A DNA stretch of 64,000 nucleotides from Chloroflexota bacterium. GTDB lineage: Bacteria > Chloroflexota > Anaerolineae > Anaerolineales > Villigracilaceae. Of the stretch, positions 16,555-26,000 are shown one piece after another; position 1 is the first letter of the stretch; every line of letters starts with the position of its first letter. Made by a program: the position numbers and the translations under genes. The stretch is taken from positions 88,726-152,725 of the forward strand of contig JACRBJ010000069.1 in the NCBI GenBank assembly GCA_016234555.1, given 5' to 3'. Under the pieces are notes generated by a model. That model saw nothing but the letters and a program-made list of their open reading frames with translations, did not search any database and had not been told where the DNA came from.

Positions 16555-17835
16555 ATGGAAGAATTTGTGATTGAGGGCGGGCATCCGCTTCACGGCGAAG
16601 TGACTCCGTCGGGAAATAAAAATGCAGCGCTACCCCTGCTTGCCGCCTGCCTGCTGACGGAGGAACCTGTGACGTTGAGAAATGTGCCGCTGATCAGGGA
16701 TGTGCAAGCCATGCGAAAGTTGATCGAGAGTCTGGGCGCTGTTGTGGAAGAGTTGGATGCAACCACCTGGCGGATTACCACAAGGGAATTGACTTCCTCG
16801 CACCTCGACCCTGACCTGTGCCGCCGCATTCGCGCCTCCATTCTGATTGCCGGACCCGTTGTGGCTCGGTCGGGAAGCCTGAGGCTGCCTCCTCCAGGCG
16901 GCGATGTGATCGGACGCCGCCGCCTGGATACCCACATTCTGGCATTGCGCGCGTTGGGAGCGAAAATCACGTATGACCGTGTGTTCGAGTTCGAGGCGAA
17001 CAGCTTGCACGGGGCGGATATCCTTTTGGATGAAGCTAGTGTCACCGCCACCGAGAATGCGGTCATGGCTGCGGCGCTTGCCAAGGGCGTGACTCAAATC
17101 CGCAATGCGGCGTCGGAGCCGCATGTGCAGGAACTGTGCCAGTTCCTAAATCTGTTGGGGGCAAAGATAGAGGGGATTGGATCCAACACCCTGCGCATTA
17201 CCGGCGTTCCCAAATTGGGCGGCGGCGAATTCACCATCGGTCCAGACCTGTTGGAAGTGGTCAGCTACATCGGCGCGGCTGTCGTTACGCACGGCGAAAT
17301 CCGTATTCGCAACGCGGGCGTGCAACATCTTGAAATGATAAGGTTGATCTTTCAGCGGCTGGGCGTCCATTGGGAGGTGGATGGCAGCGACCTGCTCGTG
17401 CCTTCCAGCCAGTCGCTTGTCATCGCATCCGATTTGGACGGGGCGGTTCCGGAGATCAAAACGAACGTCTGGCCCGCTTTTCCCACTGACCTGACCAGCA
17501 TTGCCATCACCCTCGCAACTCAGGCGACCGGTTCCGTGCTTTTTCACGACTGGATGTTTTCAGGGCGCATGTATTTTACGGACAAACTGGTTGGCATGGG
17601 CGCGCGGATCATCCTGTGCGATCCGTATCGTGTTTTGATTCAGGGACCCACCCAACTGTATTGCGAAAAACTCGAAAGCCCCGATATCCGCGCCGGGATG
17701 GCTCTGCTGTTGGCTGCCCTTGCCGCGAAAGGGACATCCAAAATACGAAATATTACCCAAATCGAAAGAGGTTATGAAAAGGTGGATGAAAAATTGAAGG
17801 CGCTGGGCGCGCACATCAGTCGCGCAACTGAATAA
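16555..17835 (+). CDS. murA: UDP-N-acetylglucosamine 1-carboxyvinyltransferase with Asp117 in place of catalytic Cys
   Basis: The 426-residue protein transfers enolpyruvate from PEP to UDP-GlcNAc, the first committed step of peptidoglycan synthesis. The family pattern is complete: SGNKNAALPLLAA near the N-terminus, the loop PPPGGDVIGRRRLDTH (112-127) and the C-terminal RGYEKVDEKLKALG. In the loop the usual Cys is Asp117. This natural Cys-to-Asp change is known from mycobacteria and some other bacteria and gives intrinsic fosfomycin resistance. ATG 16555 is preceded by AAGGAG. Divergent from the Tad operon; a hairpin terminator follows directly. Confidence 0.96.
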   Translation: MEEFVIEGGHPLHGEVTPSGNKNAALPLLAACLLTEEPVTLRNVPLIRDVQAMRKLIESLGAVVEELDATTWRITTRELTSSHLDPDLCRRIRASILIAGPVVARSGSLRLPPPGGDVIGRRRLDTHILALRALGAKITYDRVFEFEANSLHGADILLDEASVTATENAVMAAALAKGVTQIRNAASEPHVQELCQFLNLLGAKIEGIGSNTLRITGVPKLGGGEFTIGPDLLEVVSYIGAAVVTHGEIRIRNAGVQHLEMIRLIFQRLGVHWEVDGSDLLVPSSQSLVIASDLDGAVPEIKTNVWPAFPTDLTSIAITLATQATGSVLFHDWMFSGRMYFTDKLVGMGARIILCDPYRVLIQGPTQLYCEKLESPDIRAGMALLLAALAAKGTSKIRNITQIERGYEKVDEKLKALGAHISRATE

Positions 17836-17866
17836 AAAGAAGCCGCAGAAATGCGGCTTCTTTTTT
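17834..17866. terminator. Terminator after murA, usable from both sides
   Basis: GAAGCCGCA and TGCGGCTTC form a 9-bp stem with a four-base loop, followed by six T on the plus strand and preceded by an A-run. It separates murA from the convergent lipoprotein gene. Confidence 0.9.
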
Positions 17867-17877
17867 GGATTAAGACT

Positions 17878-18498
17878 TTATGGTCCAACCCAGGCGATTA
17901 TATCTGGCTTGATGATGAGCCTGAGGAGGTCCTGTGTCTTGCTCGGACCGATATAAAACGACACTTCTCCCGTACTGGGCGGATCCAGCACCCACGAGTA
18001 AGCATACCAGTAGCCCGCCGGAATGGTAATCTTGCGCTTTTCGCCTTTTTTGATAACGTATCCCAGGCTTCCGCATTGACCGAACAAATTGGGGGTGTAA
18101 AGGGTCAACGACAGGTTGACCTGGCTGCCGGTTGTGTTTTCGATGCGCACATTCTTTGTCGGACCCGCTTCCGCAACATTTAACGCCTTGACGCAGTTGT
18201 TGGGATCGGATGGCCCGGCTGTCGGGGCTGCGGTGGGCGCTAGGAGCAATGGATCCAGGGTGGGGATAACGGCGGGAGGGGCAGTGAAGGTCGGCAGGGG
18301 GGTGGGGCTGGGTGTTTCCGTGGGTGGAACGGGGGTATTGGTCGGGATTGCTCCCTGGGTCATGGTAACGATTGCCCAAGCTGCTGCTACGGCGGTATTT
18401 TGCACGTCTACTGGCGCCATGGTTGGCGCGGCTTGCGGAGTGCAAGCTTCCAACAGGACAGTAACCGCAAGTAGGATGGGTAGAATTTTTTTCAACAT
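17878..18498 (-). CDS. Lipoprotein with Thr/Pro linker, unknown function
   Basis: This 206-residue protein starts MLKKILPILLAVTVLLEAC, a lipoprotein signal with the lipobox LLEAC. A Pro/Thr/Ala-rich linker (about 20-95) is followed by a domain of about 100 residues (NCVKALNVAEAG... to the end) with alternating beta pattern, two Cys and an aromatic AGYWYAYSWV stretch. The downstream-positioned paralogue at 18531-19223 has the same build (AGYYVYVAWV). Function unknown; it should sit on the outer membrane-facing surface. It forms a likely two-gene unit with the paralogue, 32 bases apart. Confidence 0.72.
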   Translation of the reverse strand: MLKKILPILLAVTVLLEACTPQAAPTMAPVDVQNTAVAAAWAIVTMTQGAIPTNTPVPPTETPSPTPLPTFTAPPAVIPTLDPLLLAPTAAPTAGPSDPNNCVKALNVAEAGPTKNVRIENTTGSQVNLSLTLYTPNLFGQCGSLGYVIKKGEKRKITIPAGYWYAYSWVLDPPSTGEVSFYIGPSKTQDLLRLIIKPDIIAWVGP

Positions 18499-18530
18499 TT
18501 TTTCTCCATTTATATTCTTGTTCGATACAT

Positions 18531-19223
18531 TTATTGCTTTATTTCAACGCGGTCCTTATACATTCTTATTGTCAAATCCTGGGCTTTGCCCAATTTAAAA
18601 CTGCCGGTGAATTTTTTCCCTCCAACCCATGCCACATAGACGTAATAACCGGCAGGAGCGCCCGCGCTTATGGTGCTGCCACCCACGGAATATTCAATGA
18701 CGGTCACGTAACCTTCCTTGGTGGTGCAATGCAAGGAGATATAAGCATCCGCCTTGGACATGTTGGACAGCCAAACCTTGCCGGACGGTAAATTGGGCGG
18801 CATTGTACCATAGTACTGGTAGTCGTGTCCCCCTGTGGGCGTTGCGCTAAAAGCAGGGTTTGGAGTGGCAGTGAATGGCAGGGTCCCAGCCGCTCCCACG
18901 GTTAAAGTCACCGTGCCGGTGCCGGCTGTGGCGGTCGACGTCAACGATGACTGGGTTTGTGTTGCAGTCAGGGTGGGCGGCGCCGACGTTTGTGTGCTTG
19001 TTGGCGCGCTGGTAACGGTCATCACCACGGGAGTGTTGGTCGGAGCCAGCGTGGGGGTCGGCAGGGACTGAATGGTTTGTTGAACCTGTACCGCCACCGT
19101 TGCCTGAATATCCGCCTCGGAGATCGCGGGAGCGGGGCTTGTCGCCTGGGGCTGTAACGCCGCAGGCAGGCACGCGCTTAACAAGAAACAAAACGCGGTG
19201 AGCAGAAAGATGATTTTTTTCAT
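18531..19223 (-). CDS. Lipoprotein with Thr/Pro linker, paralogue of its neighbour
   Basis: The 230-residue protein starts MKKIIFLLTAFCFLLSAC with lipobox LLSAC. A Thr/Pro/Ala linker (about 20-130) precedes a C-terminal domain of about 90 residues (GKVWLSNMSKADAYISLHC to the end). That domain shares layout and the AGYYVYVAWV-like strand with the 17878-18498 protein, suggesting duplication. No enzyme motif is seen. It is first of the pair and lies upstream of it on the same strand. Confidence 0.72.
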   Translation of the reverse strand: MKKIIFLLTAFCFLLSACLPAALQPQATSPAPAISEADIQATVAVQVQQTIQSLPTPTLAPTNTPVVMTVTSAPTSTQTSAPPTLTATQTQSSLTSTATAGTGTVTLTVGAAGTLPFTATPNPAFSATPTGGHDYQYYGTMPPNLPSGKVWLSNMSKADAYISLHCTTKEGYVTVIEYSVGGSTISAGAPAGYYVYVAWVGGKKFTGSFKLGKAQDLTIRMYKDRVEIKQ

Positions 19224-19256
19224 TGCCCAACTCCTTTGATTTGCGAGGACTAATTT

Positions 19257-19598
19257 CTAGCCGGCCACCACATCCATGAATTGCGTCGCCGCATCACGCA
19301 GCATCCGTTCCGGCAACGCGCCAACCTGGCGATGCACCACTTTTCCACCCGAAATGAAAAGCAGGGTGGGGATGCCCTGAATACCAAATTTTTGCATCCA
19401 TTCGGCATCCTCGTCCGTGTTGACTTTTGCCACGATCAGCCTGCCTTCAAACTCCTGGGCCAACTTGTCGAGTATCGGGGCGACTATCTTGCAGGGCCCG
19501 CACCACGGCGCCCAAAAGTCCACGATCACTGGCAGAGGTGATTGCATGACATCCTTTTCAAACGAAGCGTCTGTCACATGAATTGGTTCCACTGTCAT
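19257..19598 (-). CDS. trxA: Thioredoxin
   Basis: A 113-residue single thioredoxin domain. The redox motif WCGPC lies at about 32-36 after VIVDFWAP, and the conserved cis-Pro is in GIPTLLFI. It reduces protein disulfides in the cytoplasm. Its N-terminus is a few residues longer than the E. coli protein. No thioredoxin reductase is nearby. It lies 33 bases upstream of the lipoprotein pair on the same strand, so read-through to them is possible; a minus-strand TATACT near 19658 may be its -10. Confidence 0.92.
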   Translation of the reverse strand: MTVEPIHVTDASFEKDVMQSPLPVIVDFWAPWCGPCKIVAPILDKLAQEFEGRLIVAKVNTDEDAEWMQKFGIQGIPTLLFISGGKVVHRQVGALPERMLRDAATQFMDVVAG

Positions 19599-19697
19599 TT
19601 TCTTCCTTTTCCAGAATATTCCGGTTTGTTATTCCGGGGCAATATTTTTGCGAAAAAAGTATAACATATATTCCCTGATGTATTATGGCCTGTAGGG

Positions 19698-19703
19698 TAT
19701 AAT
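19698..19703 (+). promoter_or_regulatory. -10 element nine bases before the ftsY start
   Basis: TATAAT ends at 19703 and the ATG is at 19713. Initiation about seven bases downstream would place the RNA 5' end within a few bases of the start codon, so the mRNA is likely leaderless or almost so. Confidence 0.65.
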
Positions 19704-19712
19704 CGCCGTCCG

Positions 19713-20627
19713 ATGAATAAACTGTTTTCGCGCTGGCGCGACGGACTTTCGCGTACCAGCAAAGCCGCCTTCGGGCAGATTGCCTCCATTTTGGGGACCT
19801 CCGAGATCAACGCCGGAACCTGGGACGATCTCGAGGCCCTTCTCCTTCAAGCTGATCTGGGATTGGAAACTACGACCTCGGTTTTGGATTCCCTCAAGCA
19901 GACGGCTCGCGCCGAAGGCTTTATCCGCGCCAACGAGCTTTCCTCCGCCCTGCGGCGGGAACTCCGCTCGAGGCTGGTCACTCCGCCCGAAGTTTTGTTC
20001 TCCGCCAAGCCGACCGTGATTCTGGTCGTCGGCGTCAACGGTTCGGGCAAGACGACAACCATTGCCAAGCTCGCCGCCCGTTTCATTGGCGATGGCAGGA
20101 AGGTTTTGCTCGGAGCCGCCGACACCTTCCGCGCTGCGGCAGTGGACCAGCTCCAGGTGTGGGGCGACAGGCTCAAAGTGGAGGTCATTGCCGGGGCTTT
20201 TGAATCAGACCCGGGCGCGGTCGCGTTTAACTCTGTCCAGGCAGGAATCGCCCGTAGTATGGACGTCATCATGATCGACACGGCAGGACGTCTGCATACC
20301 CGTTTCAACCTGATGGAAGAATTGAAGAAGGTCAACCGCGTGGTGGGCAAGGCGCTGCCCGGCGCTCCGCATGAGGCCTGGCTTGTGCTGGACGCCACCA
20401 TCGGACAGAACGCCCTACAACAGGCGCGTTCCTTCAAGGATGCGGTCAACGTGACGGGCGTGATCTTGTCGAAACTCGATTCGTCGGCGCGTGGTGGCAT
20501 GGCGTTTGCCATCCAGCGCGAACTCGGCTTGCCGATTTTGTTTGCAGGCTTGGGCGAAAAGCCTGAGGATTTACAGCCCTTTGACCCCGACGCCTTTGTG
20601 GACGGGATTTTATCGAACCAGGAGTAA
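19713..20627 (+). CDS. ftsY: Signal recognition particle receptor FtsY
   Basis: The 304-residue protein has the short four-helix N domain (about 1-95) and the SRP-type GTPase domain. P-loop GVNGSGKT is at 107-114, followed by DTFRAAAVDQL (insertion-box region), DTAGRLHT and the guanine-specificity element LSKLD. It binds the SRP-ribosome complex at the membrane and hands nascent membrane proteins to the translocon. The acidic A domain of E. coli FtsY is missing, as in many bacteria. No ribosome site is seen before the ATG, consistent with a leaderless start. prfB follows after two bases. Confidence 0.95.
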   Translation: MNKLFSRWRDGLSRTSKAAFGQIASILGTSEINAGTWDDLEALLLQADLGLETTTSVLDSLKQTARAEGFIRANELSSALRRELRSRLVTPPEVLFSAKPTVILVVGVNGSGKTTTIAKLAARFIGDGRKVLLGAADTFRAAAVDQLQVWGDRLKVEVIAGAFESDPGAVAFNSVQAGIARSMDVIMIDTAGRLHTRFNLMEELKKVNRVVGKALPGAPHEAWLVLDATIGQNALQQARSFKDAVNVTGVILSKLDSSARGGMAFAIQRELGLPILFAGLGEKPEDLQPFDPDAFVDGILSNQE

Positions 20628-20629
20628 CC

Positions 20630-21716
20630 ATGCAGGATTTGATCAACCGCTTGCAGGCAGCGAACGGCCTGACTCAACAATTACTGGTGCGTCTTTGACT
20701 TGGCGGGCAAGGAAGTTCAACTTTCAACGCTTGAAAAGGAAATAGAAAAGCCGGAGTTTTGGAACGACTCGACCAGCGCACAGCGGACGATGAAAACCGT
20801 CTCGGTTTTGCGTGACGAAGTCGAATCGTGGAATTCGGTCAAACAACGTTTGCACGACCTGACCGAACTGGTGCAGATGGAGGACGAGTCCCTGCGCGGC
20901 GAGTTGGAGTCCGAAGTCTCCGCCCTCGAAGCGGAGCTGGATAAACGTGCCTTCAACACAATGTTCTCTGGAAAATATGATCACGACGATGCCATCCTTG
21001 CCATCCACGCCGGCGCAGGCGGAACCGACTCGCAGGATTGGGCTGGGATGTTGCAGCGCATGTATCTGCGTTGGGCGGAAGACCAGGGATTTGAAACCGA
21101 GATTTTGGATACCACGTTGGGCGAAGAGGCGGGGGTCAAGAGCGTGACGATTGCCGTCAGCGGAAAGTATGCCTTTGGCTACCTGCGTTCGGAAAAGGGC
21201 GTGCATCGCCTGGTACGCCTTTCCCCGTTTGATGCGGCACATCGCAGGCACACGTCCTTTGCGTTGATCGAAGTCCTGCCGCAGGTCTCGATGGACGAGG
21301 CGGATGTGGAGATCAACCCTGGCGACATCAAGTTGGACGTGTTCCGCTCCTCAGGTGCGGGCGGACAGAACGTGCAGAAGAATGCGACTGCGGTCCGCAT
21401 CACCCATCTCCCGACGGGGATTGTGGTCACCTGTCAAAACGAACGCTCGCAGGCGCAAAACCGCGAGTTTGCGATGAACATTCTCCGCGCGCGTTTGCTC
21501 GAATTGAAGAACGCCGAAAAGGACGAGGAGCGTGCCGTTCTGCGCGGCGAATACACCAAAGCCGAGTGGGGGAGTCAAATCCGCTCGTATGTCTTGCATC
21601 CGTACCAGATGGTCAAGGACCACCGTACCGACCATGAGACGGGCAACTCCCAATCCGTGCTGGATGGCGACCTAAACGGTTTTATGGAAGCATATTTGAA
21701 GAGCGCCCCTCAATAA
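20630..21716 (+). CDS. prfB: Peptide chain release factor 2, with programmed +1 frameshift
   Basis: Translation starts at ATG 20630 with AGGAG inside the end of ftsY. After 22 codons frame 0 meets CTT TGA C (20693-20699). A +1 slip continues as ...LVRL-DLAGKEV into the long frame ending at 21716, about 361 residues in all. The RF2 anticodon-like motif SPF is in RLVRLSPFDAAH, and the catalytic GGQ is in SGAGGQNVQKNA. RF2 ends translation at UGA and UAA. The in-frame UGA is the known autoregulatory device: low RF2 favours frameshifting. The typical Shine-Dalgarno-like stimulator upstream is weak here (CTGGTG). Confidence 0.95.
20693..20699 (+). other. prfB +1 programmed frameshift site (CTTTGAC)
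   Basis: The slippery Leu codon CTT is followed by the stop TGA and C, the same heptamer as in E. coli prfB. The frames before and after it join to give an intact RF2. Confidence 0.93.
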
Positions 21717-21757
21717 AAAAGACCCTAAAGGTTGTTTAACCTTTAGGGTCTCCTTTT
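21715..21757. terminator. Terminator between convergent prfB and the S1-domain gene
   Basis: GACCCTAAAGGTT and AACCTTTAGGGTC form a perfect 13-bp stem with a four-base loop. There is a T-run on the minus strand (six A at 21715-21720) and a weaker one on the plus strand. Confidence 0.88.
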
Positions 21758-21765
21758 GGGTTTCA

Positions 21766-22548
21766 TTAGTTGGTGGGAACCCGTTTTTCAAGGGTGCGGC
21801 TGAAGATGTTTTCCTGCTCTTCGTTGGCTGACTTGTAGGATTTGGCGCGTACCTTGCCGCGTCCCTTCGAGCGTTCGAGCGCCTGCTGCCAGGCAATCTG
21901 CATGGCGGTGAACTGCGGCTCGTTGGAGACTTCGACTTCCATTTCGTACTCGTCTTCCTGTTTCTTGCCTTTACCCCTGCGCTTGCCGTCGCCCTTCTTG
22001 CGGTCTTCCCGTTCAGGTTTGACCTCATCCACAACCTCAGGTTCGGGCTGGAGGGCTTTCATGCTGAGGCGGATCTGGCGCTTGCGGCGGTCAACATCCA
22101 AAATCTTGGCTTCGATTTCGTCGCCTTCCTTGACGACCTCACTGGCGGTCTTGACATAGCCGCGGGTGAGTTCGCTAACATGGATGAGTCCGGGGCGTTC
22201 CGCGCCGAAGTCCACGAAAGCGCCATAGGATTCGAGGCGCACAACCTTGCCTTTGACGACCAGGTCCGGTACGATCTCTTTCCACTCATAGCCAAGGGGT
22301 TCGATCATGGTCAATTCGATGCGATCCTTCTTGACGCGGCGTACCCAAACGTCAACGACCTGTCCCTCCTTCACAACATCTTCCACTTTGTTCACTGCTT
22401 CCTGTTGGAGTTGTGAGATGTGGATTACACCGGGAAGACTTTGACCGATGTCCACGAGCGCCCCCGCGAGCGTTGTCTTCAAAATTTTGCCGCTAAGTTT
22501 CGTTTTTGGTTCAAGCGCTACGGCGGGCGCGCTGTCGGGTGTTGTCAT
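21766..22548 (-). CDS. S1 RNA-binding domain protein (two S1 repeats)
   Basis: The 260-residue protein has two S1 domains. The first is at about 17-85 (GKILKTTLAGALVDIG...PGVIHISQL) and the second at about 97-168 (GKVVRLESYGAFVDFGAERPGLIHVSEL). A highly charged Lys/Glu/Arg tail follows (about 175-210) and a C-terminal segment of unknown type. It is shorter than ribosomal protein S1 but probably acts in RNA binding or translation. It has its own near-consensus promoter. The charged tail could contact RNA or ribosomes. Not a standard rpsA, which has four to six repeats. Confidence 0.85.
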   Translation of the reverse strand: MTTPDSAPAVALEPKTKLSGKILKTTLAGALVDIGQSLPGVIHISQLQQEAVNKVEDVVKEGQVVDVWVRRVKKDRIELTMIEPLGYEWKEIVPDLVVKGKVVRLESYGAFVDFGAERPGLIHVSELTRGYVKTASEVVKEGDEIEAKILDVDRRKRQIRLSMKALQPEPEVVDEVKPEREDRKKGDGKRRGKGKKQEDEYEMEVEVSNEPQFTAMQIAWQQALERSKGRGKVRAKSYKSANEEQENIFSRTLEKRVPTN

Positions 22549-22586
22549 TCTTATACTCCTGCTGTTTGAAATAATGCCGAAAAAAG

Positions 22587-22615
22587 ATTATACCTGTCGG
22601 ACAATAAACCGTCAA
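22587..22615 (-). promoter_or_regulatory. Promoter of the S1-domain gene
   Basis: Minus-strand TTGACG (22610-22615) and TATAAT (22587-22592) are exactly 17 bases apart, close to the sigma-70 consensus. An AGGAG sits just ahead of the ATG at 22548. Confidence 0.82.
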
Positions 22616-22652
22616 TAAGAAATTCGACGACTTTTCATAATTGATTGGAACC

Positions 22653-22681
22653 TTGTCGTTTGTCTTTCTCCTGTGTATAAT
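22653..22681 (+). promoter_or_regulatory. Promoter of the T-box/ileS transcript
   Basis: TTGTCG (22653-22658) and TATAAT (22676-22681) have a 17-base spacer. The start would be near 22688, leaving a leader of about 315 bases before ileS. Confidence 0.78.
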
Positions 22682-22689
22682 CTGGCAAT

Positions 22690-22957
22690 CAAAAGCATCG
22701 ATGGGAACGAGTACGTTTGACAAGTTGTCAGAGAACCTGCGTTTTGGTGTGAAGCAGGTCAACGACGCAGACCGAAAATCCTCCCGGAGCCGCGAGCGGA
22801 AATCAGTGGTCAGTGAAAGTAAGCAAGCCGAGGTTGTCCTTCGTTATCAGGACAGGATGATGGTCGTCATCCATTGAGCGCCTTGTCTTTGAGACAGGAA
22901 GCAGAGTGGTACCGCGTGAGCAATGCTCTCGTCTCTGTGTGAGACGGGAGTTTTTTG
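22690..22957 (+). promoter_or_regulatory. T-box riboswitch, isoleucine-specific
   Basis: The leader of ileS has the T-box layout. A Stem I contains the AGTA element (GGGAACGAGTACG) and distal AGAGAACC...GGTGTGAAGCAGGT. The specifier loop reads GAAAATCC, in which ATC (22778-22780) is an Ile codon. The T-box sequence TGGTACCGCG lies at 22907-22916, followed by an intrinsic terminator. Uncharged tRNA-Ile would pair with ATC and with the T-box bulge, favour the antiterminator and allow ileS transcription. The specifier assignment rests on its position opposite AGTA. Confidence 0.9.
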
Positions 22958-22962
22958 TTACC
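22926..22962 (+). terminator. T-box terminator before ileS
   Basis: CTCTCGTCTC and GAGACGGGAG pair (one G-U) over a five-base loop and are followed by TTTTTTG. Its 5' arm lies just downstream of the T-box sequence with which it competes. Confidence 0.88.
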
Positions 22963-23004
22963 CAAAAAACGAACGACTAGCAGACTAATGACTAGGAGAT
23001 AAGT

Positions 23005-26000
23005 ATGTTCAAAGCAGTCAATCCAAAACTCGATGTTGTTTCGATGGAAGAGAAGGTTCTCAAATTCTGGACGAAGCAGGAAATCTTCAAGAAGACCGTC
23101 GAGCAGCGCCAGGATGCGCCTGAATACGTCTTTTATGAAGGACCTCCAACCGCGAATGGTCGCCCCGGCGTGCACCACGTTCTGGCGCGCGCGTTCAAGG
23201 ATATGTTCCCGCGCTACAAGATCATGTGCGGATACCATGTCTCACGCCGCGGCGGATGGGACACACACGGACTCCCCGTCGAGATCGAAGTCGAGAAGCA
23301 GTTGGGATTTACCAACAAACAGCAGATCGAAGAATACGGCGTGGACAAGTTCAATGAACTTTGCCGTAAGTCTGTTTTTACCTATATTCAGGAATGGGAA
23401 AAACTGACAGACCGCATTGCCTTTTGGGTTGACCTCGAAACCGCGTACGTGACTTACGAAAATGAGTATATCGAATCGGTCTGGTGGATTCTCAAGAGTT
23501 TCTGGGAGAAGGACCTGCTCTTCAAAGGCTACAAGATCGTACCGTATTGCCCGCGCTGCGGCACGCCGCTCTCCGACCATGAAGTCGCTTTGGGCTACGA
23601 TGAAGCCGTTGACCCGTCGGTCTTTGTCCGCTTCCCACTGGTGGACAAGCCCGACACCTCGCTCTTGGTGTGGACGACCACACCTTGGACCCTGCCGTCA
23701 AATGTAGCTGTCGCCGCGCACCCCGAAGTGGACTATGTCACCGTCGAGCGTGACAACGAAGGTACAAAGGAAAAGCTTATCCTCGCCAGGAATCTGGTTG
23801 AGAAGGTTTTCCGTGGCGAGGAAGTCAAAGTGGTCGATACCTTCAAGGGCAGGAAGTTGAAGGGCATGAAATACCATCCACTTTATACCTTCATGCCGGT
23901 GGATAAGCCTGCGTATTACGTCATCCTCGCGGATTATGTCACCATCGAAGACGGCACAGGGCTGGTCCACACCGCCCCCGCTTTCGGTCAGGAAGATATG
24001 GAGTCGGGCAAGCTGCACGATTTGCCGATCCTGCTCACGGTTCAGCCCGACGGCGCTTTCATCCCTGAGATCACACCCTGGCGCGGAATCTTCGTCAAGG
24101 ACGCCGACCCACAGATCATCAAAGACTTGGAGTCGCGCGGGTTGATGTATCGTTCCGAGAAATATACCCACACCTACCCGTTCTGTTGGCGCTGCAACAC
24201 GCCGCTTCTTTATTATGCGCGCGAGTCGTGGTACATCCGCACCAGCTCCAGGCGTGACCGACTGGTTGAGTTGAACAAGACCATCAACTGGGTTCCCGAC
24301 CATATCAAGAACGGGCGCTTCGGCAACTGGCTCGAAAACAACATCGACTGGTCGCTTTCGCGCGAACGATATTGGGGCACGCCGCTTCCTGTTTGGGAGT
24401 GCGACGATTGCCACGAGCGCGAGTGCGTTGGCTCGGTGAAGGAACTCTCTGAAAAAGTCGGCAAGGATTTGACTGACCTCGACCTACATCGCCCGCACGT
24501 GGACAATGTCCACTGGAAGTGCGCCAAGTGCGGCGGACGGATGACCCGCGTCAAGGATTTGATTGACGTGTGGTTTGACTCTGGTTCGATGCCGTATGCC
24601 CAGTGGCATTACCCGTTCGAGAATCAGGAAAAGTTCAAGGAGCAGTATCCAGCCGATTACATCTGCGAAGCTGTGGACCAGACCCGCGGTTGGTTCTATT
24701 CGCTGCACGCCATCTCCACCCTGCTCAATGACCAGGTCTCGTTCAAGAATGTTATCTGCCTCGGTCACATTCAGGATGCGCAGGGACGCAAGATGTCCAA
24801 ATCGCTGGGCAACATTGTCCAGCCGTGGGACGTGATCAACCTGCATGGAGCAGATGCGCTGCGCTGGTATCTCTACACCGCCACCCCGCCTGGACAGGAA
24901 CGCCGCTTCTCTTCTGATTTGGTTGGCGATGTCATTCGCAGTTTTACATTGACGCTCTGGAACGTGTACTCGTTCTTCGTGACATACGCCAACCTCGACA
25001 AGCCGCAGGGCTTGACTGTTACCGCCACCACGAATGATCTCGACCGCTGGCTGCTCTCCGAGTTGAATGTCCTCGTGCGCGATGTGACCAAAGCCTACGA
25101 AGAATATGACGTGACCAACGCGACCCGTCCCGTTGAAAAATTTGTCGAGACTCTCTCCACCTGGTACGTGCGTCGTTCCCGCCGTCGCTTTTGGAAGAAC
25201 GACTCCAGTGCCGACAAGCAAGCTGCGTACTCGACTCTCTACACCGCGCTGGTGACAATCTCCAAGCTGATCGCTCCCGCCATGCCTTTCCTCGCGGACG
25301 AGTTGTACCAAAACCTTGTCCGCTCGGTGGATGAGACTGCGCCCGAGTCAGTGCATCTCGCCGCGTGGCCCCAGGTGATGACAGAGTTCATCGACGAGTC
25401 GCTCAACCATGAAATGGAACTGGTGATGAAGCTGGTCTCGCTCGGTCACTCCGCGCGGCAGAAGGCAAATCGCAAGGTGCGCCAGCCGCTCGCTGCTGCG
25501 GCATTCTCCGTTGGGAATCCCAGTGAACGCAAGGCGTTAGTGAACAACATGGATGTCATCGCGGATGAATTAAATGTCAAGGAAGTGCGCCTGCTCGATT
25601 CTGCGACCGAGGCGGTTTCGCATACAGTCAAGCCGTTCTCGAAACAGCTCGGACAGAAATACGGCAACAAGTTCCCTGCCATCCAGAAGGCGATCCTTTC
25701 GATGAACGCGGAAGAAGTCGCGTCCACGTTCAGGGCTGGCAAGACGCTGCCCGTGAAAGTCGGCGATGAAACGCTGGACATCACCGCTGAAGAAGTGGAA
25801 GTGAAGGCGCAAGCTAAATCTGGTTTTGCCGTCGCGGAAGATGGCGCATACGTCGCCGCCCTCGTCACCGATCTGACGCCCGAACTCCTGTCCGAAGGCA
25901 TGGCGCGTGAATTCCTGCGCCGCGCCCAGGATTTGCGCAAGACCGCCGATCTAGACGTTGCCGACCGCATCGAGTTGTTCGTTGTAGCCAGCGCGGGTTT

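Noticed and set aside
20700..21716. prfB as a gene starting at an internal TTG
   Set aside because: The RF2 N-terminus is encoded from 20630 and joined through the CTTTGAC frameshift site.
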